From the NCBI GenBank assembly GCA_963422705.1, contig OY730443.1:372001-436000 (forward strand): a stretch of 64,000 nt of DNA, in the 5' to 3' direction. Within the stretch, counting starts at the first letter, position 1. Every line of letters begins with the position of its first letter. The notes under the pieces are model-generated. The model worked only from the letters and a program-made list of their open reading frames with translations. It was not told the origin of the DNA and made no database searches. The DNA is from G963422705 sp963422705 (GTDB taxonomy: Bacteria > Poribacteria > WGA-4E > WGA-3G). Shown piece after piece: positions 7,976 to 17,100 of the stretch. Made by a program: the position numbers and the translations under genes.

Positions 7976-10900
7976 ATGAATGAGCTAAGACAATTAATTA
8001 ATGTTTTGCTTGCCGTGGCCTGTGTTTTGAGTAGTTTTGTGCTCTACGGTTGTGGTGCACAAAGCCTGGGTCCGCAAGAACCACTCTTACCGACAATTGA
8101 AGGGAGCTCTAAGTTTTCTGCCCGGTTCCAATTAGAAGAGGAACCGCAATTCTTCTATGATCTGTTCGGAAAGGAGCTGCTTGAAGGTAACGAAGTTTAT
8201 AACTATCGCGAGCAAAAAGAGTTTGACCAGAATGGTGAATTGATTGTGGGTTGGACTGGGCAGCTGGATAGTGAAAGATTTTCCGCGCAGCTGGACAGGA
8301 CTGTGTTGACAGAAGATAGTTACCGCGGCAGATACACAGAGTTTGCTATCGGCGATGATATGCGCTTTAAGCCCGCAACGTTGTTCCCGAACCGTTATAT
8401 TCTGTATAAAACAGAGTTTGATGGATTCCGTTGGGACATCTCTTTTTCACAGGAGCGTCACTTATTTACGTTAATTAACTCGCGTATTTCTAACCCTGCT
8501 AGATTAACTGATGCTGCAGCGAACTTGGCGCCAACCCTCGGTAGGCGAAACGGTTTGAACGAAGATGCTGGCGTGCGGCATATTGAAAACGCCCGCCTGG
8601 TCGGCTTCCGGGCGCAAGGGCTGTTGGGCGACGTCTTCCGCGTTGGTTTTACTTATGTGAACCTCCACAAAGAACACCCCGAACGTGTTGAGAATCCACT
8701 CATGGGAACTGTTGCTAATACCCCACCTGAGGTGATTTCCGTTGTGTTCCGCGACGATTCCCCGGAAGATAATCACGTCGATTTGGTCACGAAAGTCCCA
8801 GGTGTTGATATGGAGGTGCATGGAGATTCACTACAAGGTGGTGTTGGCGCCGCCTTTAAAAGTATGTCCGTTACCGTGGTTACGCAAGCGGTGGAGGAGC
8901 TCACACTAGAGGAGATTGAAGAAGGCGTTACACCCGCAACTCAGCCTGAACAAACACAAGAAATTAAAGTCTTTGGTGACGAGGTCACGCCGCTTGATGT
9001 CGGGGGACTACCATCTGAGATTCGCGATTCGGTTGATGGAAACTGGAAAATTGTCAACGGCTTCAACAAAATGAAATATGACCTCGTTTTTGCTGAACAC
9101 GATATAGAACCCCGCACTGTTAAATCTGTTGTTTTTGATATCGTAGTCGCGGGCGATTACAACATCGCTGTTGTTGGTTTCAGTGATGCGAACAAAGCCG
9201 CTGAAGGGGCAGATCCACTTGTCGAAGAATGGATTAAAACTGAAGATGGCCACATTGAAATGCCGTACCGTGATGTAATTCAAGCACCGGGTAACTATGG
9301 GCAATCTTCTGATTATACCAGTAATCGTGACACGCTTCTTGATAATCCGAGTGAATGGGAAGGCGAAGGTAAACCTCGCAAGGTTCGTTATCAGTACGGG
9401 GCCGCGCGCGCCGCGCTTCTCTACGGACTTGACTTGGAAGGAACTGTTGGCAATGTGTTTGTCCGGGCGCATTACTCTATTAACGGAAAATATAAGCAGT
9501 ACCCGACTATCCCTAAAGAAAAAGTCGGATTTAGCCGTCTCAAATCGGTTATCGTTAGTGAAGATGGTGAAGAAGAGACCGGTATCTCCACGGACCCCGC
9601 GACGGGACTGCCTTTGGACCGGAACGGTATACCCACCTATTCGGAAACCGAAGGTGAACGGTTTGAAGCAAGGTTAGGTGGCGACGGTAGCGATGAAGAT
9701 GGTGATGGGGAACTCGGCAGAGAAACCGCCTGGTTTGTACAGCTAAAATCGCGCTTTGGGAAACTCTACCTTGAAGGGGTATGGTACCATATCGATCCAG
9801 GGTACACGACTACTTATCTCAATTTCGGTTCAAATACCGACAGAGATCAGACATACTCGCTGGAACGAACGCCTGAATCCCAATCAGAAGAAGATCCGTG
9901 GGATGAAACCAATTACGCCCTCATTGAAGATGATGATGATGACGATGACTGGCCCGATGACATTGACTTCGATGGCGTCCTCCCTCGTGCAGATGATAGG
10001 GATCAGAATGGGGTTTTGGACTTCCAAGAAGATTTCCTCATCTTTGACGCAGATCCGCCAGTGTTTACCGACTTGGTTGATTTGAACAATAACGGCACAA
10101 TTGATTCACTTGAAGATGATTTTGAGCCACAATATGAGTATGGGGTGGACCGCGCAGGCTACCATGTCTTCGCAGAATACGACCTACTTGATAACCTTTC
10201 ACTCAAAGCCGGATGGCTTAACGAAGATGAAGTCTCCAGCCGAAGGCAGAATGATTCAAAGTACTTACACGTTACTTACCAACGTGACATCCCTGATTTT
10301 GGGACAGTCCTATTCCAGAACCGATTCGTTCGAGTGCGCGACGATATTCCGGATTACACCATTACGCTACGGGTGGGTGAATTGGAACCCGTTCAAATTT
10401 CTGACGAACTTGACTTGTACAACGCGCGGGTAAATACGACAACCCTTCAATTCCTCTACACCGCTATTCCAAACTTAACACTTGAAGCCAAATTCCTCGT
10501 TGTCTTGCAGCATCAATATGAACAAGATGAGGAAAGCGCAATTTTCTTGGATATTGAGGGGTCCGGAGAGGAAGGAGATCCGCTTAATGCCGATCAACGC
10601 GTCGACTTTATCGTACCTGATGAGCAGGTTCGAGCCTCCGGGGAAAAACGCGAATACCCCTTCTATCCTGACCACGGAATTAACCCATTTGAGCCGGAAG
10701 ATTCATTACTCTATCTCACCGACAACTGGAAGAAACGGCGCTACGCAGAACGCGATATTCGCAACCAGCAGACAATTCTCAAAGCCAGGTACGAAATTCC
10801 GCTCGGCGATTTGCCGTTTGTTGACAAAATCGGTGAGGATTTGACATTGACACCTATGGTTAAGTATATCTGGGACCGGGCATTTGACCGGGGAGCAGAA

Positions 10901-11302
10901 GAAATTCCCGAAGTACTCGATCCACGTTTGTTCGTTCCTACTGACGAAGAACCTCTCGGGTACCTCAGATTCAACCGGCGAAGCCGGGAGGATGTGCTCG
11001 GCGTACGTCTAGATTACCAGTTCTCACAAAGAATGAACATTCTTGGCGGATTCCAGTACCGAAAGTTTACCAACCGGGATAAGAACTTTAGAGAGTACCT
11101 GACAAACTTCCCTGAAGATGAAGATGTCCCAGTTCTCTACCGTCCAGACCTGCGGACCCGAATCTTTGAAGTCCAAGCCATTAACCGTGGTGAATGGCTC
11201 GGTTTTAACATTGTTGTTCTCGCAGGTTATAGACGAACCACTATCCTTCTTGAAGACACAACGAGTAATACAACATTCGTTCGAGCCATGATGGGGTTCT
11301 AG
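7976..11302 (+). CDS. Large acidic outer-membrane-type lipoprotein/beta-barrel
   Basis: The start is ATG 7976 after AAGGAGG (7957-7963). The 1108-residue product begins with a signal and lipobox-like LYGC. The first part is strand-rich. An Asp-rich stretch at about residues 655-715 contains EF-hand-like loops (DRDQNGVLDFQED, DLNNNGTIDSLEDD) similar to dockerin/calcium-binding loops. The C-terminal half has alternating amphipathic strands (YHVFAEYDLLDNLSLKAGW, VLFQNRFVRVRDD) and ends in a strand finishing with MMGF, a C-terminal Phe typical of outer-membrane barrels. It precedes exbB/exbD genes, which suggests an outer-membrane function. No TonB box or plug domain was recognised; the family is unknown to me. 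Confidence 0.85.
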   Translation: MNELRQLINVLLAVACVLSSFVLYGCGAQSLGPQEPLLPTIEGSSKFSARFQLEEEPQFFYDLFGKELLEGNEVYNYREQKEFDQNGELIVGWTGQLDSERFSAQLDRTVLTEDSYRGRYTEFAIGDDMRFKPATLFPNRYILYKTEFDGFRWDISFSQERHLFTLINSRISNPARLTDAAANLAPTLGRRNGLNEDAGVRHIENARLVGFRAQGLLGDVFRVGFTYVNLHKEHPERVENPLMGTVANTPPEVISVVFRDDSPEDNHVDLVTKVPGVDMEVHGDSLQGGVGAAFKSMSVTVVTQAVEELTLEEIEEGVTPATQPEQTQEIKVFGDEVTPLDVGGLPSEIRDSVDGNWKIVNGFNKMKYDLVFAEHDIEPRTVKSVVFDIVVAGDYNIAVVGFSDANKAAEGADPLVEEWIKTEDGHIEMPYRDVIQAPGNYGQSSDYTSNRDTLLDNPSEWEGEGKPRKVRYQYGAARAALLYGLDLEGTVGNVFVRAHYSINGKYKQYPTIPKEKVGFSRLKSVIVSEDGEEETGISTDPATGLPLDRNGIPTYSETEGERFEARLGGDGSDEDGDGELGRETAWFVQLKSRFGKLYLEGVWYHIDPGYTTTYLNFGSNTDRDQTYSLERTPESQSEEDPWDETNYALIEDDDDDDDWPDDIDFDGVLPRADDRDQNGVLDFQEDFLIFDADPPVFTDLVDLNNNGTIDSLEDDFEPQYEYGVDRAGYHVFAEYDLLDNLSLKAGWLNEDEVSSRRQNDSKYLHVTYQRDIPDFGTVLFQNRFVRVRDDIPDYTITLRVGELEPVQISDELDLYNARVNTTTLQFLYTAIPNLTLEAKFLVVLQHQYEQDEESAIFLDIEGSGEEGDPLNADQRVDFIVPDEQVRASGEKREYPFYPDHGINPFEPEDSLLYLTDNWKKRRYAERDIRNQQTILKARYEIPLGDLPFVDKIGEDLTLTPMVKYIWDRAFDRGAEEIPEVLDPRLFVPTDEEPLGYLRFNRRSREDVLGVRLDYQFSQRMNILGGFQYRKFTNRDKNFREYLTNFPEDEDVPVLYRPDLRTRIFEVQAINRGEWLGFNIVVLAGYRRTTILLEDTTSNTTFVRAMMGF

Positions 11303-11450
11303 ATTGTTTGTGGTTAGCTGGACACGAATCTCTTCGTGTTCAGCTATCTGACTTTTAAATAAAACGCGTAACTTTTTAACGATGTAGGTGTTCGATACGT
11401 CGCAATGGCGAAAATCCCAGAGAACCCGTAAGCCTGCCTCGATTCCGGGA

Positions 11451-11750
11451 GGCACTGTCCATGGATAGGTTCTTGATACGTCTACTGCCCAAAACCCTAT
11501 TGCTGGTGTTCGTGTCATAATCATCAACTCAGACAGTGAAGAATATGAAGCGATGACAGACGATACTGGGACATTTGAAAGTTCCGGTGTTGCTGCTGGC
11601 CGCTACTTGGTTGGTATCTATAAAGATGGTTACAGGGCTCCGGGAATTAAACCGCTAACCGTCGTGGGTGGTGGCGACCACTTTTTACCACGCAAGATGC
11701 ACCAAAAACGCTCTTTTTTTCAGAGATTAGGAAATATGTTCGGTTTTTAA
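11451..11750 (+). pseudogene. Broken duplicate of the ExbB N-terminal domain
   Basis: From the Gly-Thr-Val codons at 11451, the frame closely matches residues of the carboxypeptidase-regulatory-like domain of the ExbB gene about 620 bases downstream (shared EAMTDDTGTFESSGVAAGRY). An in-frame TAG at 11466-11468 replaces a Leu codon, there is no signal peptide or ribosome site in front, and the frame ends after a short tail in place of the ExbB membrane domains. The nucleotide identity is high over about 200 bases, so the duplication is recent or recently converted. Confidence 0.85.
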
Positions 11751-11972
11751 ATTTAATTTGAGATGGTTGGATTTGTCTTGATAACAGTATCCAGCCCGAT
11801 TTTTTCTCCTACAACGGCGTGGGAGAACTTGAGGAATCAACCCTGAAAAAAAATGCATAATTTCTCAACATCTCAGGTGTTGATAGATATGAAACTTGTT
11901 AGGAATACAAAGGGCATGCTTGTCCGCTTTAATAACCTTCTAACAAGTTCCTTAAAGGAGGAAACAGCCCGA

Positions 11973-12974
11973 ATGACCCGTTTAAGTTTAATTTTAATGT
12001 TAGTTGCTTGTATCGGAATGTCCACTGATGTCGTCCTTGCACAAGATGAACTTTCCGCTGGTACTGGTACTGTCCGCGGTCTGATTGTTGATACAACAAC
12101 TGCCCAAGCTCCTATTGCTGATGTTCGTGTCGTAATCAAAAGCCAATCCGGTGAATATGAAGCGATGACAGACGATACTGGGACATTTGAAAGTTCCGGT
12201 GTTGCCGCTGGCCGCTACTCGGTTAGTATCTATAAAGATGGTTACAGAGATCGGGAAGGTAAACCGCTAACCGTCATGAGTGGTGGCGACCACCATTTGC
12301 CGCTTAAGATGACTAAGAAAGACACTATTGTCAGTTTCTTCCAGAAGTTTGGTTTCGTCTTCTGGCCCTTGGCCTTTTGTTCCGTCATAGCATTAACTTT
12401 CATTATCGAAAGGCTTTTCACGTTCGTCCGGAGCCGTTCTCGTATTGGCACGGAGCAGTTCATTGCAAATATCGCTGATTCTCTACGTAAAGAGAATATT
12501 ATGGAAGCCGTTTCAATTTGTGAAGAGGCGGGAGGCCCGCTCGCGAACGTTCTGAAAGCTGGGCTGCTGCGATATAGTCAGGCGCAAATTGAAGAACAGG
12601 ACATTACCAAAGAGGAAATTCAAGAGGCGATTGAAGAAGCGAGTCTACTTGAAATTCCGGAATTAGAACGAAACCTCCCTGTCCTTGGGACGGTTGCGGT
12701 GGTGTCGCCGCTGTTTGGGCTACTTGGGACAGTAACAGGTATGATTAATGCGTTTACAACGATTGCGCTCGAAGGTACCGGGGACCCGCAGCAGCTAGCA
12801 GGCGGTATCTCACAGGCACTTCTTACTACTGCTGGCGGTTTGACAGTTGCTATACCCTGCTTGATTTTCTTCCAACTTTTCGATAGTTGGGTTAACAGGC
12901 ACATGGTTGAGATTTCCCAGGTTTCCACAGAGATTGTTAACCAGCTGGTTGTGGGTGAATCGGGTAATGCTTAA
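11973..12974 (+). CDS. exbB: ExbB/TolQ-type proton channel with extra N-terminal domain
   Basis: The start is ATG 11973 after AAAGGAGG. The 333-residue protein has a signal peptide ending near VVLAQ, then a carboxypeptidase-regulatory-like beta domain (about residues 30-110: GTVRGLIVDTTTAQAPIADV, YKDGYRDREGK), then the ExbB/MotA core: a membrane segment FGFVFWPLAFCSVIALTFII and the conserved SPLFGLLGTVTGMINAF and GGISQALLTTAGGLTVAIP helices. ExbB with ExbD forms the proton-driven motor that energises TonB or similar envelope transducers. Two exbD genes follow at once. The N-terminal periplasmic domain is unusual for ExbB and might contact a periplasmic or outer-membrane partner. Confidence 0.92.
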   Translation: MTRLSLILMLVACIGMSTDVVLAQDELSAGTGTVRGLIVDTTTAQAPIADVRVVIKSQSGEYEAMTDDTGTFESSGVAAGRYSVSIYKDGYRDREGKPLTVMSGGDHHLPLKMTKKDTIVSFFQKFGFVFWPLAFCSVIALTFIIERLFTFVRSRSRIGTEQFIANIADSLRKENIMEAVSICEEAGGPLANVLKAGLLRYSQAQIEEQDITKEEIQEAIEEASLLEIPELERNLPVLGTVAVVSPLFGLLGTVTGMINAFTTIALEGTGDPQQLAGGISQALLTTAGGLTVAIPCLIFFQLFDSWVNRHMVEISQVSTEIVNQLVVGESGNA

Positions 12975-13033
12975 TCTTGGAATGGGTGAGTGGTTTGCAC
13001 TCGCCCATCCCTTAGACGAACGGAGATTTTGAA

Positions 13034-13483
13034 ATGCAACAACTTGCTGAAGGCAAATTGAACATGCTTGCGAATAAAATTAAGGAAAGCAAGGCACCAA
13101 CGCTCAGTATGGCGCCGATGATTGACTGTGTGTTTCTGCTCCTGATTTTCTTCATGGTTTCAACGACCTTCTCACCTATTCCAGGACTCCGGGTGCAACT
13201 CCCACCACCGGGTAAACCCTCTCCGGATAAACCGAAGGGCCTGACTGTCCGAATTGCGAATCCGGAACCCGGTCAGACTCGGGGTACCATGGTACTCAAT
13301 GATGAGGTCATTCAGATTGAGGACATGTATCAGCGATTTTCCAATGCGCCGGAGGATATAAAGGGCATGCTAATTATCCAATCCGAGCGTGACGTGTTTC
13401 ATGAGCAAATTGTACAGGTGATGGATAGGGCTAAGCAGGCGGGTATTGATAAAATTGGATTTTCTATTGTCGCCAGAAACTGA
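13034..13483 (+). CDS. exbD: ExbD/TolR-type protein, first copy
   Basis: This 149-residue protein has the ExbD layout: short cytoplasmic N-terminus, one membrane segment (MAPMIDCVFLLLIFFMVSTTF) with the conserved membrane Asp that carries protons (in PMIDCVF), and a periplasmic domain. The stretch LPPPGKPSPDKPKGLTV follows the membrane segment. It is 59 bases after exbB and shares its strand, and a second ExbD follows 47 bases later. Paired ExbDs beside one ExbB are common in envelope motors outside the Proteobacteria. Confidence 0.93.
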   Translation: MQQLAEGKLNMLANKIKESKAPTLSMAPMIDCVFLLLIFFMVSTTFSPIPGLRVQLPPPGKPSPDKPKGLTVRIANPEPGQTRGTMVLNDEVIQIEDMYQRFSNAPEDIKGMLIIQSERDVFHEQIVQVMDRAKQAGIDKIGFSIVARN

Positions 13484-13530
13484 TTTAATCGGTTTGGCGG
13501 TAGTAACGTTTATAGGAAAGGAGAGTTCAA

Positions 13531-13953
13531 ATGGCTTTGAACATTTCGCGAAGACGGAGTAAGGGCGAAGATGAAGATATTCCGATGGCACCGATGATTG
13601 ATTGTGTATTCTTGCTGTTAATTTTCTTCATGGTGTCTGCTATTATGCGGGTCCCTCCGCCTTTCACTGTTACGCTCCCCGATTCCATAACGCAACATGA
13701 ATTTACCCGAAAGAAGTACAATCTTTTCATTAGCGGTGATGGCCGTATCTCGATTGACGATCAAGAGATGCGGACGTTAGATGAAATGGGGATTTTCATA
13801 TCTGCTCATGAGAATCGGATTAGCACGTTGATTATCAAGGCGGATAAGCGTGCGAAACACGGTAGGGTGATTGATGTGGTTGAACGCGCGAAACAGGGCT
13901 CCAGTAAGGTGGAAGGGCTAGAAGTCGCTTTCGCGGTGTCGGAAACAGACTGA
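13531..13953 (+). CDS. exbD: ExbD/TolR-type protein, second copy
   Basis: The 140-residue protein starts at ATG 13531 behind AAAGGAG. It repeats the ExbD plan: membrane segment with the proton-carrying Asp (MAPMIDCVFLLLIFFMVSAI) and a periplasmic domain with the IIKADKRAKHGRVIDVVERAK helix. It differs enough from the first ExbD to suggest a heteromeric ExbD pair. A strong terminator directly follows, so this is the last gene of the unit that begins at the outer-membrane lipoprotein or at exbB. Confidence 0.93.
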   Translation: MALNISRRRSKGEDEDIPMAPMIDCVFLLLIFFMVSAIMRVPPPFTVTLPDSITQHEFTRKKYNLFISGDGRISIDDQEMRTLDEMGIFISAHENRISTLIIKADKRAKHGRVIDVVERAKQGSSKVEGLEVAFAVSETD

Positions 13954-13972
13954 ATTGCAGAAATCATCAGAG

Positions 13973-14000
13973 AGAGGCTGCCTCGGCAGCCTCTTTTTTT
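13973..14000 (+). terminator. Rho-independent terminator of the exbBDD unit
   Basis: AGAGGCTGC pairs with GCAGCCTCT around the loop CTCG, and seven T residues follow. It lies 20 bases after the second exbD stop. Confidence 0.93.
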
Positions 14001-14120
14001 GGGCACATTTATGCCGGCGGGTGTCTGAAAACGCGTAACCTTTTAGAGTACGAGCCCTTCTGTCTCGCACATACTCTCTCCTTTTTTATCCCACGTCTCT
14101 ATCCAATATACGCGACGCTA

Positions 14121-17100
14121 TCACCGTTTCGGCTTTTTTCGCCGCGTATTTTTTCTTTTTTGTCGCTCCGGTACGGGGCTTGGTGGTGGTGGTGGTACAA
14201 CAACCTTGCGAAACTTTGGGAGAAAAGCCTCCCAATTATCACGAATGTGTTTTGCGCGGCGGCTGCCGGTTAATTCGGCGTGTTTCCGAATGAGTAGCGC
14301 GAGGGTATCGATATCCTCTTTTGCGGTGACATCGTCTAACTTAATCAATTCCGGGTTGCATTTCGTTTGAAATTTTCCGCTTTCGTCAAGGACGTATGCG
14401 TTACCGCCTGTCATCCCGGCGCCAAAGTTGCGCCCCGTTTCTCCAAGAATCACGACAGTTCCGGCTGTCATATACTCGCAAGCGTGGTCCCCCACCCCTT
14501 CTATTATCGCAGTGGCTCCACTATTTCTGACGCCGAATCGCTCACCTGCCTGTCCGGCTGCATACAATTCGCCACCTGTTGCGCCGTAAAGGACGGTGTT
14601 ACCAATGATAGTATTCTCCTGGCTCTGGAATTTGGCCACTGCAGCGGGTTTGATGACAATTTCACCACCCGCCATTCCCTTTCCGACATAGTCATTGGCT
14701 TCGCCTATGAGCATGAGGTTCACACCGCGGATACAGAACGCACCAAAACTTTGGCCAGCACTACCATAAAAACTGCACCGAATTGTTGCGTCAGGGAGTC
14801 CTTCGTCTCCATAACGGTTAGCGATGTTTCCGGATAACTTCGCCCCAACTGTCCGGTGAATATTACGAATTGGGTATGACAACTGAATCGTTTCTTTGTG
14901 TTGAATTGCGCTTTGCGCATCCTTCAAAATTTTGTCATCAAGCGGGGTATCTTTCCGTTCATTGCGTGGCTGCATGTGATAACGTGGTTGTTTTCCTGTT
15001 TGCTCTGCGGGCGTTAAAATTTCGCTCAAATCAAGCATAGCGGCTTTTGGATAATCGGACAAATCTTTGCGTTCAAGCAATTCCGGTCTGCCGATAACAT
15101 CGTTCAGAGCCCTGTACCCGAGATTAGCCAAAATCTCTCTGATTTCGTTTGCCACGCCGAGCATGAAATTGATAACCATCTCCGGAGTTCCGGGGTACCT
15201 CGCGCGAAGTGCCAAATCTTGCGTTGTGATGCCTACCGGGCATGTATTGAGGTGACATTGACGTGCCATAATGCAGCCGGCAGCTACCATAGCGATAGTG
15301 CCAAATCCGTATTCTTCGGCACCCAACATCGCCGCCATGACAATATCTCGCCCAGAACGGAGTCCACCATCAACACGCAGGATGACGCGGGCACGTAATT
15401 CATTTGCCACGAGCGCTCGTTGTGTTTCTGCCAGCCCGAGCTCCCACGGTGTTCCAGCATTTTTGATTGAACTGAGTGGTGAGGCCCCGGTACCCCCTTC
15501 ATTTCCGCTAATTTGAATCACATCTGCGTAGCCCTTCGCTACCCCTGATGCAATCGTTCCAATTAAAAACCCTGATACCAGTTTTACAGCGACTTTTGCA
15601 TCCGGGTTTGCCTGCTTCAGGTCATAGATGAGCTGTGCCAAGTCCTCGATTGAATAGATGTCGTGGTGTGGCGGCGGGGAAATCAACGGTACCCCCGGAA
15701 CTGAGTGTCGGACAGCGGCAATTTCTTCTGTGACTTTATGCCCTGGAATCTGGCCACCTTCTCCGGGTTTTGAGCCTTGCGCCATCTTGATTTCTAATTC
15801 TTTCGCTGATACGAGGTACGCCGGTGTCACACCAAAACGTCCAGAAGCAACCTGTTTTAAGGCGCTAGAGGCAATGTCACCATTGGGCCTAACCTTGTAA
15901 CGTTCACTGTCTTCACCGCCTTCGCCACTTCCGGATTTCGCGCCGAGGCGATTCATCGCGATTGCGAAGGTTTCGTGCGTTTCCCGGCTTAACGCACCAA
16001 AAGACATGCTACCCGTGGTAAAACGCTGAACAATCTGCTCCGCGGGTTCTACCTCTTCAATTGGGATAGCAGTACCCGGCTTAAAATCGAGGAGTTCGCG
16101 TAAGCTAGACGGTTCGCCCTCTTCAACGGCCGCAACATATTTCTCATAATCTTCCGATTTTCCATTTTTGACAAAGCGGTGGAGTGATTTAAATACCGTT
16201 GGATTATACGCATGGAATTCGCCGTTTCGACGGAAGCGAAAATGACCGGCTTCTTCAAGTGAGTGACTTCTATCAGTTCCAGAGAAGGCTTTCGTGTGAA
16301 AATGCAGGGTTTCCGCAGCGATATGCTCAAAGTTGATACCGCTTAAGCGCGAGGGGGTACCGGTAAAACACCTATCAATCACCTCCGGATGGATGCCGAT
16401 TGCCTCAAAAACTTGTGCACCGCGATAACTTGACACAGTCGAGATGCCCATTTTCGCCATAATTTTCAGAATCCCTTTTTCGATGGCTGACTTATAATTT
16501 TCAACCGCCTCACTCACTGTGAGCCCCTCAAGTTCGTCGCTTGCAGCGAGTTGTGCAATCGTAGTAAATGCCAGATATGGATTGATTGCATCTGCCCCAT
16601 AACCGAGGAGGACGGCGTAATGGTGTTCTTCCCGCACGTCTCCCGCTTCAGCTATCAAGCTGGCTTGCATCCGTTTACCTTCGCGAATAAGGTGATGGTG
16701 TACAGCCCCCACGGCGAGTGCCATTGGAATTGGCGCATGCCCGGCGTTAACCGCTTTATCGCTCAGAATGAGAAGAACCTTCCCTGAGCTAATTTCCGTT
16801 GAAGCCCGTTCGCAAAGTTGTTCTAACGCGGTATCCAGCCCTTGGATGCCAGAGTCCACTGGGAAATGGATAGGTAATGTCGCTACCTGAAATTCAGGTA
16901 ATTTTTGCACCTGTAACGCGTGTAATTCCTCGTTTTCCAATACGGGTGAAGTGATACGAATTAAGCGGGAATGTTCTGCTGTTTCTGTGAGCAGACTGCT
17001 TCGTTGTCCAAGATAGGTTGTCAGCGACATCACCAAACGTTCTCGGAGTGAATCAATGGCAGGATTCGTTACCTGGGCGAAACGTTGCTTAAAATAACTG

